DNA of 64,000 nt, taken from contig MNCI01027012.1 in NCBI GenBank assembly GCA_015680685.1, positions 1 through 64,000 on the forward strand, in the 5' to 3' direction. The notes beneath the pieces were generated by a model. The model saw nothing but the letters and a program-made list of their open reading frames with translations. It had not been told where the DNA came from and ran no database searches. The DNA comes from Gnetum montanum. Its lineage: Eukaryota; Streptophyta; Gnetopsida; Gnetales; Gnetaceae. This document shows positions 1 through 9,241 of the stretch, one piece after another. Within the stretch, counting starts at the first letter, position 1. The number at the start of each line of letters is the position of its first letter. The translations under genes were made by a program, and so were the position numbers.

Positions 1-3000
1 TCTAGCTGTATATAAACAGTTAAATCCTCTAGAGGAGTCTTTTTTGATTTTGTTTTTAGTTTTTCTAGTTGTATTTTTACTAATACTAATTGTTCTTGGA
101 TTCTCATTAATTCTTTATTTTGTTGTGTAGGTCGTGACGTGGAACCACGATTCATATTACAATAATATATATCTCCGTCGGAGGAATCGGATGGATCTAT
201 GGGATAATCTGCTAACGGTTGTTGTTGATTATATTGTACCCAATAGTCATCCTCACTATGTTCTGCTTCAGAGGGTGATGACGGACATATATCACTTTGA
301 GGATTATAGGGGATTTCTATGTCCTCGGGATCAGATATCCACTCAAAGTGTGTTTCCTTTATATTATGCTTTGTAATAAAATGAACCTTTTTCTTGTCTT
401 TATCTTTATTGGGACAGTTGGTTGCCAGATGAGGACCTCCACAAATAAAGCACTTAATATTTTTTGGTGACATCCTACGGGGACGTCTACGAAAGAATCC
501 AGGATATTTACGTACATGCCTACGAGGTGGTGGTGACGATTGTTTTCTTCGCCATTGTTTCTTTGGTTTGGATCGTGAAGATGATCCTTTGCAAGATTTA
601 CATATTTTTTGAGTTTTTTGTTGTTTTTCTTTGTTTTTGTATTTTTCTTCAGGACACAATTCTAAACAAAAATTCTTACCTAATCGATTGTTTAATCGTT
701 TAACTAATTGTTGTGTTTCTTGTGTATAACACAACTCTCTATTGGTCTGTTCTAAGAATTGTCTAATTTGTCCGAAGCTCATGTTTGCTACACAAAGATT
801 TTGCTTTTTAAGTTCAGCCATGTAAGTATTACAGAAAGGTTGAGGAAGACATCCAAACAGATGTTCTTTAGCAGCTACTTCATGTGTGAGTTTACCATAG
901 TAATACCAAGATTCCATAGCATCAAGGAATCCTGATAACTGCTGAATTTTATGTAATCGTGCTTTGAAAAAGCGGTCTCGGTAAACATCAACTAGATTGG
1001 CTTTAAAACCAATGAACTCCTTGATAATAGCGTTTAAGAAAATTACTGTTGGTTGTGTAATCAACCTGGTTTTAATGGCTGTTGGAATATGACTCCACCA
1101 TCTTCGCAAGTTGCCTTGGAAGTTATAAGTGGCATTTACTATGGCTTGTAATGTGGACTTTTTGGCAAAATCTATTTGGATTGTTAAATACGATTGGATG
1201 GCATCTAAGACATCCTGACGTTCTTTTAGATCCTTGTTATCCATGTTAAACTTAGGTTGAATGTCTCCAGCTTTTCTGGACTGGGTTAACATGGCATCCG
1301 TGGCTTCTTGGACTTGTTCACCTGTACGGGCTAGTAAGACGGCTTCCTCTATGTGTTCATCAGCTAGTTCAGAGAGAGGATGTTGAGGAGATCCTTGTTC
1401 TGATTGATGATTAGAATGGCCCTCATTCATTGAGATAAATTTTCCTTTTCTACTTCTATTCTCTCTTTGTTTTTGTTTGAATTCTTCTATGTCTTTTAAG
1501 GTTACCGCAGGAGGTGATCCTGGGAACTGAAAAGAGAATTCAGAGGCTGAAGATGGAATTGGAGGAGCAGTTGGCTTGACTTTTGCTATAGGTGTACTAC
1601 TAGAGCCTGCTAGACGTTCTAATTTTCTATAAATTAAACCGGAATTTAAATCTGTATTTAAATTTAAATTATACATACGTTCAAGAACACTCATCTGAGT
1701 TCTATTACTATACACCAGATCATTTAGAGTTGTATTTGTCCAGTTAAGCATACAAATCGTATCGGATGGTTTTTCAGATGCTTTCTTTGTATGTAATGTA
1801 TAAACGTGCTCAGAAGGTTCCCCTTCTACAGCTGTTTGGACAAATTCATGTTTGCGTTGAGCTTTTTCAGCAGACGCAAGACGTTCTTGGTGTTGTGTAA
1901 ATGTATTGTCAGACAAAGTATTCATTTCTATACTACATGTTTTTAATAAAGCATCACATTCTGTACAGTGGTACTTACTACCTATTTCTTTGAGTATCCT
2001 GTGTTGGCAGGAAGGATCTCCTGAAGATTTCTGAAAAAGCGTAGATTTTACAGAAGATACGATAGAATCATCATCTGAACTATCGGGATCAACTTCTATA
2101 ATTTTTGCCTTTTCCTTTTTCTTCAATCTTTCCATCTCTAGATGCAAGGTATCAGATTTTCTCATGGATTGGGAAAGTTGGGCTTGTAAGGCTAGGATGG
2201 TATTTTGTAAGAGTGCTAGATCTGGTTTTTCCTCTGGCTTAGGTATTTGTGGTTGTTCATGGATTGTTAAAGGTTTTTGGAACAGCTTTGGCTTTGATTT
2301 TTTATGTAGATGATCCAGAGGATCAATATCAGTGAATTTAGGAGGTAACAGATTGACTTTATAACGGCGTTTTGTCGGTAAACCCCGTTTCTTTTCTAAG
2401 CGAAAATAATAATCAATCATGTTGGTCAGATCGGGGTATTGATGATGGATCGGAAGATCCTCAGTATCGATCTCTACTCCATATTCGATATCGCTGGATC
2501 CTACTTGAACCTTTTGTTGGTTGTAAGGATACAAGGTTTTTATAGCAGTACTATTAAACACTTTAAACATTAATCTAGTGGAAATAGTTGCGTAAATAGA
2601 TCTAGGAAGCATATCAACAGGCAGGTAAACGATGATCATTAAGGATTTATACAGATGTGGATCGTGTAGAGATAAGGTGAAGTTTGGAATAGTAACGATC
2701 ACAGCGTCTGAGGCTAAGGTCCCTTTTGCCTGAGTAATAATGGCTTCTTCGAAAGTTTTAAATCTACGATCTATAACCGCTATCCAGTAAGGAGCTTGTA
2801 GACGATAATTAAAATGAGGGTGCAAGACTATAGCTAATTCAGCTAAATGTATATAATGAAAACCATTTTTAATCCAAGTTGCTACCTCTGGTTCTGTAAA
2901 GAATGAAAGGGCAACGGGGCGTAGACCACTACCGGATATTTCTAAATCACACTCAGAATAATGCATTTCTTTCCAAGACTCGACTAACTGTAAACACGAT

Positions 3001-3119
3001 TTATCATATATTTCTGTTCGCTTAGGAACAGGTAAAGGACTACTACCCTTAGATGTAGAACAATATTCGGAAATTCGGGTGAAGTAAGCATTACCCGTCA
3101 TTTGCGATGCATCTGCCAT
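1..3119 (-). CDS. Caulimovirid ORF1 polyprotein, N-terminal part (movement protein, capsid, zinc knuckle), runs off the left edge
   Basis: An ATG at 3119-3117 opens a frame with no stop down to base 1, at least 1,039 codons. The same frame corresponds to 7974-4870 one unit away, so ORF1 of a unit would be about 1,768 codons. Residues about 50-220 look like a 30K-superfamily movement protein: hydrophobic beta-rich stretches such as FHYIHLAELAIVL and NFTLSLHDPHL. A Pro/Lys-rich linker follows. The capsid part has a CxH...CxxC cluster (plus-strand about 1955-2010) and a gag-like motif FQGNLRRWWSHI (about residues 660-700). A zinc knuckle CFICGGPHLATNC lies at 452-414. The start is supported by the matching ATG in the inverted copy at 9772. 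Cleavage into mature proteins by the encoded protease is inferred from the family. It appears undamaged within the window. Confidence 0.9.
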   Translation of the reverse strand, partial: MADASQMTGNAYFTRISEYCSTSKGSSPLPVPKRTEIYDKSCLQLVESWKEMHYSECDLEISGSGLRPVALSFFTEPEVATWIKNGFHYIHLAELAIVLHPHFNYRLQAPYWIAVIDRRFKTFEEAIITQAKGTLASDAVIVTIPNFTLSLHDPHLYKSLMIIVYLPVDMLPRSIYATISTRLMFKVFNSTAIKTLYPYNQQKVQVGSSDIEYGVEIDTEDLPIHHQYPDLTNMIDYYFRLEKKRGLPTKRRYKVNLLPPKFTDIDPLDHLHKKSKPKLFQKPLTIHEQPQIPKPEEKPDLALLQNTILALQAQLSQSMRKSDTLHLEMERLKKKEKAKIIEVDPDSSDDDSIVSSVKSTLFQKSSGDPSCQHRILKEIGSKYHCTECDALLKTCSIEMNTLSDNTFTQHQERLASAEKAQRKHEFVQTAVEGEPSEHVYTLHTKKASEKPSDTICMLNWTNTTLNDLVYSNRTQMSVLERMYNLNLNTDLNSGLIYRKLERLAGSSSTPIAKVKPTAPPIPSSASEFSFQFPGSPPAVTLKDIEEFKQKQRENRSRKGKFISMNEGHSNHQSEQGSPQHPLSELADEHIEEAVLLARTGEQVQEATDAMLTQSRKAGDIQPKFNMDNKDLKERQDVLDAIQSYLTIQIDFAKKSTLQAIVNATYNFQGNLRRWWSHIPTAIKTRLITQPTVIFLNAIIKEFIGFKANLVDVYRDRFFKARLHKIQQLSGFLDAMESWYYYGKLTHEVAAKEHLFGCLPQPFCNTYMAELKKQNLCVANMSFGQIRQFLEQTNRELCYTQETQQLVKRLNNRLGKNFCLELCPEEKYKNKEKQQKTQKICKSCKGSSSRSKPKKQWRRKQSSPPPRRHVRKYPGFFRRRPRRMSPKNIKCFICGGPHLATNCPNKDKDKKKVHFITKHNIKETHFEWISDPEDIEIPYNPQSDICPSSPSEAEHSEDDYWVQYNQQQPLADYPIDPSDSSDGDIYYCNMNRGSTSRPTQQNKELMRIQEQLVLVKIQLEKLKTKSKKTPLEDLTVYIQL

Positions 3120-3331
3120 TGCTGCGGATGTGTTGCGAGGAACGTGGTTGGGGACTACCTCACGGCGCGGCTAACTCTAACGCCTGACCTCGGCTAAGCG
3201 ATGCGCGACTTACTTTCGGCGATCTGTCCGTGCTGTCTCCACGTATCGGTCCTTCAACACCGGATGAACGGCAATCTTCCTACAAATGAACACGAATAAC
3301 AGATAGTGAACATGAATAACAGATAGTCACA

Positions 3332-3347
3332 CCCCCCCCCCCCCCCC
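3332..3347 (-). repeat. Run of 16 G in the viral leader
   Basis: Sixteen consecutive C on the plus strand (G on the coding strand), flanked by four G on the plus strand at 3348-3351. It lies about 48 bp downstream of the primer-binding site in the leader. It is not in the inverted copy because that segment is deleted. Homopolymers of this kind can also be sequencing or assembly artefacts. Confidence 0.9.
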
Positions 3348-3394
3348 GGGGAAAAAGAGTGAGGCACACAGGATATGGGAACAGCGAGGAACGG

Positions 3395-3412
3395 AACAAG
3401 GCTTCGATACCA
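3395..3412 (-). promoter_or_regulatory. Primer-binding site for minus-strand DNA synthesis (tRNA-Met type)
   Basis: The minus strand reads TGGTATCGAAGCCTTGTT. The family consensus is complementary to the 3' end of initiator tRNA-Met and begins TGGTATCAGAGC. Two bases differ (GA instead of AG), and the downstream GTT is also kept. Its place between promoter and ORF1 fits. By convention this would be base 1 of the circular genome. The segment is missing from the inverted copy on the right. Confidence 0.8.
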
Positions 3413-3803
3413 CTCTCAGAGTTGCACAGCAACACAGCATAAAACAACACTCAAAAACACACACTATTATTAATAGGAATGCTTTCAGTCAAGCAAGGAG
3501 CCTCAGACTAAGATCTCTCTATTACAATTATCTGCAGGAATGCTTGTAAAAGGAGCACAACGCATCACTTCTACGATTTCTCTGCTAGATTACACACTTT
3601 CATACCAGGAATGCTTTACAAGGAGCACAGCGCATCACTTGCAGATTTCTCTGATATGGAAATACAGATAGAATGGAAATGCATAAGAGAAAGGGAAGGA
3701 CTCCGAAGGACTGACTTGCAGACAGAAGGACTGACACTTGCAGAATGAAACTACTAGATAGATATCTCTCTCTTGCGGTGTTTGAGGAAGAGGTAAGGGT
3801 TCC

Positions 3804-3812
3804 TTTTTATAG
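3804..3812 (-). promoter_or_regulatory. TATA box of the viral pregenomic RNA promoter
   Basis: The minus strand reads CCTATAAAAAGG here, and the same motif is kept in the inverted copy at 9233-9241. It lies about 135 bp past the ORF2 stop and about 690 bp before the ORF1 ATG, the usual place for the single promoter that makes terminally redundant pregenomic RNA. Start of transcription near 3775-3780 is inferred from TATA spacing. Confidence 0.7.
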
Positions 3813-3945
3813 GAAGAGGAAAGCCCTTCCTGTACATTCTTGGTGTTACCTAGCTCAGACCGCATTAGGTTATAATGCCTTACACCTCATCGGATACTGT
3901 ACAAGGGGATGAGATGGAATCTTACTTTTAGTTAGTGGATTACTT

Positions 3946-4842
3946 TTACTGTTCACCATCACTTGTGTCGGAATCATCATTATGGCGTGGTGTGGTAGGT
4001 GCCTCGGATACCTCATCTTCTGAATCGGACGAATCAGGATGGAAGGAGATGACCGGACCAGGATTATGCCAACGCACTCGCCAGTGTCCACCTTCTCTTT
4101 GTAGTAGTTGAAAAGCAGGATCAAAATTATAGGGTTCAAGTGTAGTGGGAACCCGATGATTAGCTTCACAAAAGGTAATAATTTCATGTGCCGTGGCGGT
4201 CAGAACATCTTGGTACCAAGCGAGGGTCCATGGATTTTGCCAGTCGGTTCTTCGGCTTAGACTCGTAGTGATAAAATAGGAAGGGTTATAGTCATGGAAA
4301 GCGAAGTGAGCCATTGTTTCAAAACAGGAGAAATAACGAAAATCAGAATGTGTCATGGCTCGCAAACGACGGACATAGGATGCATCAAAATGGTCAGGAA
4401 AGGTTCTGACAGTATGACCATATAGAGACCACCATTCCCAAAATGGATGTTCTTCTGGAGGACAATCTATTGGCGTATTAAAATCAATATGATAATAATG
4501 GCAACCAGAGGGTTTATACCTAGGCCAATGTACTAATGGTGCTACTTCAGGATATCCTATTTCATCAAACTGTACACACTCATTGATGAAATGATTTGCA
4601 TGGAGACTGGTTTTAATATGTACAGGCGGATATAAATCATCAAGAACCTCTTGAGGATGTCCGAAAAAGGTATATGAAATCTGTGGACTTGGAGATCTTG
4701 CATAACAGTTATAAGAATAACATAACCAGTCATTAAGGTGGCTATTCTGAATATTACTAATTTGCTGTTGGGTAAGAAACATGCGAGAGAAACAACATGG
4801 GAGGACTCTATGACTTGAACGAAGCTCCCAACCTTCATGCAA
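3946..4842 (-). CDS. Caulimovirid ORF2, protein of unknown function
   Basis: An open frame of 298 codons follows ORF1 in the same frame, separated from it by a single TAA (4872-4870). The first ATG is at 4782-4780 (residue 21 of the 298-codon frame; the first codon of the longer version is TTG), giving about 278 residues. The protein is rich in Trp, Tyr, His and Pro, with motifs such as NPWTLAWYQDVL, and ends in an acidic Ser/Asp/Glu-rich tail (SDSEDEVSEAP). I recognise no domain; it does not show the usual features of a caulimovirus transactivator or aphid factor. Florendovirus-like genomes also have a second ORF of unknown function, so this is the likely equivalent. A broken copy lies at 8315-9099. 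Confidence 0.75.
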   Translation of the reverse strand: MHEGWELRSSHRVLPCCFSRMFLTQQQISNIQNSHLNDWLCYSYNCYARSPSPQISYTFFGHPQEVLDDLYPPVHIKTSLHANHFINECVQFDEIGYPEVAPLVHWPRYKPSGCHYYHIDFNTPIDCPPEEHPFWEWWSLYGHTVRTFPDHFDASYVRRLRAMTHSDFRYFSCFETMAHFAFHDYNPSYFITTSLSRRTDWQNPWTLAWYQDVLTATAHEIITFCEANHRVPTTLEPYNFDPAFQLLQREGGHWRVRWHNPGPVISFHPDSSDSEDEVSEAPTTPRHNDDSDTSDGEQ

Positions 4843-4869
4843 GTATGTTGCTGCACATAAAACAAACGA

Positions 4870-7800
4870 TTAATACTGAAATTCTCTAGTCAAATAATCT
4901 GCAAGATTATTATCCTTGCCACTAATATATTGGGTTCTATATGTAAAATTAGCCAGAAATAAAGACCATCGAATGAGTCGTGTATGGGCAACTTTATTTA
5001 AATGTTTTGTTTGTAAGTATTTATCAAAATATTTTAAGTCAGATCTAATAATAAATTCCTGTTCTTGTAGGAACAGACGAAACTTTTCGATACCACGGAT
5101 AATCGCAAGGAGCTCTTTATGTGTGGAATGATAATTCATTTCTGCAGAAATAAACTTACCACTAGCATATCTGCAGATATAGGTCATACCATGTATTTCT
5201 TCTTTTAAGACCGCTCCCCAAAATTCTTCAGATGCATCAGTTTCTAAGATCAAGGTTCCATTGGTTGGTAATCGTAAATATGGAAGTTTAGTACATTGAT
5301 CTTTTAGTCTCTGGACTGCATCAGTATGATGTTGGCTCCATGGTTGAGGGTTGTTTGTTAGCTGTTGGTTTAAAATTTTTCGATCTTTGGCAAGATCTTT
5401 GTAAAACCCCGACAGATAATTTAAACACCCTAGAAATCTTTGTAATTGTGTTTTGTCTGTTATGATATCAGGAAAATGTTTAATATCGGTTAAGATATGT
5501 TGTTGCAGACTAATATGTCCGTCTTTAATTACTACGCCTAGAAAATTTACTTCATCAACTGCAATTTGCATCTTCTTCTCAGATGGAGAAAGTACAAGAC
5601 CATTTTGATCAAGTAATTCATATAAGGTGTTGAGATGCTGTTGGTGTTCTTCTACCGTTTTTGACATAACTAAAATATCATCTATATATACTAGTATGAA
5701 CGGATATTCTTTAAAGATATGATCCATACAAGACTGGAAAATAGATGGGGCTGTTTTAATACCAAAAGGTAGAACAGTCCATTCGTATAGACCCTGAGGT
5801 ACGGTAAAGGCGGTTTTCCAGCGATCTTCATTGACTATTTGGATTTGCCAAAAACCACTTTTCAAATCAAATTTTGAATAAATATGAGTTCCTTGCAGGC
5901 GTTGGAAAAGATCATCTTTACTAGGGATCGGATGTTGTACTGATTTAATAATAGCATTAAGTGGTTTGTAATTAACTACTAACCGCTTCTTTCCCCTTGT
6001 TAGTTCAGCACGCTTGTTGACATAGAAGGCAGCACAGGAAAACATGCTAGTACTAGGTTGGATCATTTTTTTCTCTAGGAGCTGTTTTATTTCCTGGGCA
6101 CATTCTTCTTTTAATTGTGGGGACATCCCAATATGATGAGCTTTTGACTGTGGTTGGATTCCATCCAATAACTCAATACGACACCAATGTTGTTTCTTAT
6201 GTCGAAAGGCTGTTGGATCATCGCTCGCAACAGTGAGGAGTTTAGTGCGTAATTGTGCAAAGACCTCTTTGTGAGATTGGATGTGGTTAATAAGCCATTG
6301 CGTTTTTGGCACCTTATACTTTGTATGGGTAAACCTATTTACTGGAGTAAATGTTCTAGTAAATTTATGATTTCCTAATGTAACAAAATTAGTATGGATG
6401 GTGTATGGCTCGAGAATTGCTAGGTTGTCGACTCCTATAACCATATCATAAGAAAGCCAGTTGATAGCATTAACTTGTAATTCTAAGCGTTCAGAATTAG
6501 GTAAAAGTATTGGAAGAGAAAATACCCGGTTGACAGTTGTTGCCGTTTTGTTAAAACTGACAATTAATTTCTCCCTGGGTTTCCATAAGAAAGAAGGAAT
6601 GATAGCTTCGTTTGCCAAGCTGACTTCTGCACCAGAATCTATTAAGGCATCGATGGGATAGGGTTTAAATCCTTTTAGTTTAATCCAAAAAGTACAAAGG
6701 GGAGTTTGTACCTGTCGATGTTGATTCTGATTAATCCTAATTATATGTATTTGAGATATTTCAGCTTCATAAGCTTGTTGTTGATATTTCTCTTCTTCTT
6801 CTTCCAAAGATTCTAATTCTTTGCTAGCTTTTGTTAGGAAGAGTTTGAGTTGGTTAATACGTAATAATCTGATTTGATGTTTCTCCAACCCTTTTTTTTG
6901 AGATGGCATTTGTTCTTCTTCTTGTTGCAACCATTCTTCAAGCTCTTCTTGTTGTTCTGATTCGGTTGTTAATGGTTGACTGTCGTAACTAGCATGAAGT
7001 TCTTTTTCTAGTTTTCTTAATGCTTTTACTTCGGCTTTTTTCTCTGTTACTTGTTTATCTAGCTGTATATAAACAGTTAAATCCTCTAGAGGAGTCCTTT
7101 TTAATTTTGTTTTTAGTTTCTCTAGTTGTATTTTTACTAATACTAATTGTTCTTGGATTCTAATTAATTCTTTATTTTGTTGTGTAGGTCGTGACGTGGA
7201 ACCACGATTCATATTACAATAATATATATCTCCGTCGGAGGAATCGGATGGATCTATGGGATCATCTGCTAACGGTTGTTGTTGATTATATTGTACCCAA
7301 TAGTCATCCTCACTATGTTCTGCTTCAGAGGGTGATGACGGACATATATCACTTTGAGGATTATAGGGGATTTCTATGTCCTCGGGATCAGATATCCACT
7401 CAAAGTGTGTTTCCTTTATATTATGCTTTGTAATAAAATGAACCTTTTTCTTGTCTTTATCTTTATTGGGACAGTTGGTTGCCAGATGAGGACCTCCACA
7501 AATAAAGCACTTAATATTTTTTGGTGACATCCTACGGGGACGTCTACGAAAGAATCCAGGATATTTACGTACATGCCTACGAGGTGGTGGTGACGATTGT
7601 TTTCTTCGCCATTGTTTCTTTGGTTTGGATCGTGAAGATGATCCTTTGCAAGATTTACATACGTTTTGAGTTTTTTGTTGTTTTTCTTTGTTTTTGTATT
7701 TTTCTTCAGGACACAATTCTAAACAAAAATTCTTACCTAATCGATTGTTTAATCGTTTAACTAATTGTTGTGTTTCTTGTGTATAACACAACTCTCTATT

Positions 7801-7974
7801 GGTCTGTTCTAAGAATTGTCTAATTTGTCCGAAGCTCATGTTTGCTACACAAAGATTTTGCTTTTTAAGTTCAGCCATGTAAGTATTACAGAAAGGTTGA
7901 GGAAGACATCCAAACAGATGTTCTTTAGCAGCTACTTCATGTGTGAGTTTACCATAGTAATACCAAGATTCCAT
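4870..7974 (-). CDS. Caulimovirid ORF1 polyprotein, C-terminal part: capsid end, zinc knuckle, protease, RT, RNase H (5' truncated)
   Basis: A 1,034-codon open frame. The frame stays open upstream to the inverted junction at 8022, where the rest of the capsid and the movement protein are missing; the first ATG in the remnant is internal. Domains: capsid end with a basic Arg/Lys-rich stretch (residues about 105-150); zinc knuckle C156, C159, H163, C168 with spacing CX2CX3HX4C, one residue shorter than the usual CX4H; a Glu/Gln-rich coiled coil (about 265-400); retropepsin-like protease with DSG at 446-448; reverse transcriptase (about 600-830) with YIDD at 763-766; RNase H (about 905-1034) with D913, E954, D979 and D1026 all present. 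Every catalytic residue I can check is intact. The protein would replicate the viral genome by reverse transcription. The stop is TAA at 4872-4870. Confidence 0.92.
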   Translation of the reverse strand: MESWYYYGKLTHEVAAKEHLFGCLPQPFCNTYMAELKKQNLCVANMSFGQIRQFLEQTNRELCYTQETQQLVKRLNNRLGKNFCLELCPEEKYKNKEKQQKTQNVCKSCKGSSSRSKPKKQWRRKQSSPPPRRHVRKYPGFFRRRPRRMSPKNIKCFICGGPHLATNCPNKDKDKKKVHFITKHNIKETHFEWISDPEDIEIPYNPQSDICPSSPSEAEHSEDDYWVQYNQQQPLADDPIDPSDSSDGDIYYCNMNRGSTSRPTQQNKELIRIQEQLVLVKIQLEKLKTKLKRTPLEDLTVYIQLDKQVTEKKAEVKALRKLEKELHASYDSQPLTTESEQQEELEEWLQQEEEQMPSQKKGLEKHQIRLLRINQLKLFLTKASKELESLEEEEEKYQQQAYEAEISQIHIIRINQNQHRQVQTPLCTFWIKLKGFKPYPIDALIDSGAEVSLANEAIIPSFLWKPREKLIVSFNKTATTVNRVFSLPILLPNSERLELQVNAINWLSYDMVIGVDNLAILEPYTIHTNFVTLGNHKFTRTFTPVNRFTHTKYKVPKTQWLINHIQSHKEVFAQLRTKLLTVASDDPTAFRHKKQHWCRIELLDGIQPQSKAHHIGMSPQLKEECAQEIKQLLEKKMIQPSTSMFSCAAFYVNKRAELTRGKKRLVVNYKPLNAIIKSVQHPIPSKDDLFQRLQGTHIYSKFDLKSGFWQIQIVNEDRWKTAFTVPQGLYEWTVLPFGIKTAPSIFQSCMDHIFKEYPFILVYIDDILVMSKTVEEHQQHLNTLYELLDQNGLVLSPSEKKMQIAVDEVNFLGVVIKDGHISLQQHILTDIKHFPDIITDKTQLQRFLGCLNYLSGFYKDLAKDRKILNQQLTNNPQPWSQHHTDAVQRLKDQCTKLPYLRLPTNGTLILETDASEEFWGAVLKEEIHGMTYICRYASGKFISAEMNYHSTHKELLAIIRGIEKFRLFLQEQEFIIRSDLKYFDKYLQTKHLNKVAHTRLIRWSLFLANFTYRTQYISGKDNNLADYLTREFQY

Positions 7975-8019
7975 AGCATCAAGGAATCCTGATAACTGCT
8001 GAATTTTATGTAATCGTGC

Positions 8020-8316
8020 TTTTACAAAGATCTTGCCAAAGATCGAAAAATTTTAAACCAACAGTTAACAAACAACCCGCAACCATGGAGCCAACATCAT
8101 ACTGATGTAGTCCAGAGACTAAAAGATCAATGTACTAAACTTCCATATTTACGATTACCAACCAATGGAACCTTGATCTTAAAAACTGATGCATCCGAAG
8201 AATTTTGGGGAGTAGTCTTAAAAGAAGAAATACATGGTATGACCTATATCTGCAGATATGCTAGTGGTAAGTTTATTTCTGCAGAAATGAATTATCATTC
8301 CACACATAAAGAGCTC
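8020..8316 (+). pseudogene. Fragment of viral RT/RNase H
   Basis: It encodes the connection between RT and RNase H and the first part of RNase H, corresponding to residues about 857-955 of the 1,034-residue frame. It keeps the first RNase H aspartate (KTDASEE) and the second acidic residue (THKEL), then stops at the 361-bp deletion. The RT core and the last two RNase H aspartates are missing. The open frame running on to 8508 is an out-of-frame fusion into ORF2 and has no meaning as a protein. Confidence 0.85.
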
Positions 8317-9099
8317 AGAATAGCCACCTTAATGACTGGTTATGTTATTCTTATAACTGTTATGCAAGATCTCCAAGTCCACAGATTTCATATACCTTTT
8401 TCGGACATCCTCAAGAGGTTCTTGATGATTTATATCCGCCTGTATATATTAAAACCAGTCTCCATGCAAATCATTTCATCAATGAGTGTGTACAGTTTTA
8501 TGAAATAGGATATCCTGAAGTAGCACCATTAGTACATTAGCCTAGGTATAAACCCTCTTGATTTTAATACGCCAATAGATTGTCCTCCAGAAGAACATCC
8601 ATTTCGGGAATGGTGGTCTCTATATGGTCATACCGTCAGAACCTTTCCTGATCATTTTGATGCATCCTATGTCTGTCGTTTGCGAGCCATGACACATTCT
8701 GATTTTCGTTATTTCTCCTGTTTTGAAACAATGGATCACTTCGCTTTCCATGACTATAACCCTTCCTATTTTATCACTACGAGTCTAAGCTGAAGAACCG
8801 ACTGGCAAAATCCATGGACCCTCGCTTGGTACCAAGATGTTCTGACCGCCACGGAACATGAAATTATTACCTTTTGTGAAGCTAATCATCGGGTTCCCAC
8901 TACACTTGAACCCTATAATTTTGATCCTGCTTTTCAACTACTACAAAGAGAAGGTGGACACTGGCGAGTGCGTTGGCATAATCCTGGTCCGGTCATCTCC
9001 TTCTATCCTGATTCGTCCGATTCAGAAGATGAGGTATCCGAGGCACCTACCACACCACGCCATAATGATGATTCCGACACAAGTGATGGTGAACAGTAA
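8315..9099 (+). pseudogene. Broken copy of viral ORF2
   Basis: It matches ORF2 at 3946-4750. It lacks the N-terminal part (lost in the 361-bp deletion), has TAG in place of a Trp codon at 8538-8540, a 20-bp deletion near 8557 that shifts the frame, and TGA in place of CGA at 8791-8793. The original stop TAA is kept at 9097-9099. The two nonsense changes are G-to-A or C-to-T transitions, as expected for methylated plant repeats. Confidence 0.9.
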
Positions 9100-9232
9100 A
9101 AGTAATCCACTAACTAAAAGTAAGATTCCATCTCATCCCCTTGTACAGTATCCGATGAGGTGTAAGGCATTATAACCTAATGCGGTCTGAGCTGGGTAAC
9201 ACCAAGAATGTACAGGAAGGGCTTTCCTCTTC

Positions 9233-9241
9233 CTATAAAAA
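9233..9241 (+). promoter_or_regulatory. TATA box of the inverted viral copy
   Basis: CTATAAAAA in the context TTCCTATAAAAAGGAACC, the counterpart of 3804-3812. The downstream leader is present up to the ORF1 ATG at 9772 but lacks about 154 bp including the primer-binding site, so a transcript from here could not be primed in the normal way. Confidence 0.6.

Larger units (their letters stand above)
3120..3945 (-). promoter_or_regulatory. Viral intergenic region: promoter, leader and primer-binding site
   Basis: This non-coding segment separates the end of ORF2 (3946) from the ORF1 start (3119) on the minus strand. It holds a TATA box (3804-3812), a tRNA-Met-type primer-binding site (3395-3412) and a 16-base G run (3347-3332 read on the minus strand). 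A short tandem duplication, AATAACAGATAGT, lies at 3295-3327. Most of the region is also present in the inverted copy at 9100-9771, which lacks the primer-binding-site segment. The order TATA box, leader, primer-binding site, ORF1 is that expected of a caulimovirid. No polyadenylation signal could be assigned. Confidence 0.8.
1..8022 (-). mobile_element. Endogenous pararetrovirus (Caulimoviridae), tandem copy longer than one genome unit
   Basis: Bases 1-965 repeat 7058-8022 with only about eight differences noticed, at a constant offset of 7,057 bp. The minus strand therefore carries about 1.14 genome units head to tail and runs off the left edge. Reading down the minus strand, one unit is: polyprotein (from 3119), capsid, zinc knuckle, protease, RT and RNase H (to 4870), a second ORF (to 3946), then an intergenic region with TATA box and primer-binding site. 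A 7.06 kb circular unit is at the small end of the family range. Endogenous caulimovirids have no integrase and typically sit as tandem or rearranged arrays joined by end joining, which fits the structure here. One polyprotein plus a second ORF of unknown function recalls florendoviruses and gymnendoviruses; a phylogeny of the RT would decide. Confidence 0.95.

Noticed and set aside
134-703. Open frames on the plus strand at 134-376 and 464-703 (repeated at 7191-7433 and 7521-7760)
   Set aside because: They are antisense to the viral capsid/zinc-knuckle coding sequence, which has clear motifs; they repeat only because the virus is duplicated.
8173-8508. 111-codon plus-strand frame beginning with RNase H sequence
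   Set aside because: It is an accidental fusion across the 361-bp deletion; the second half is out of frame relative to ORF2.
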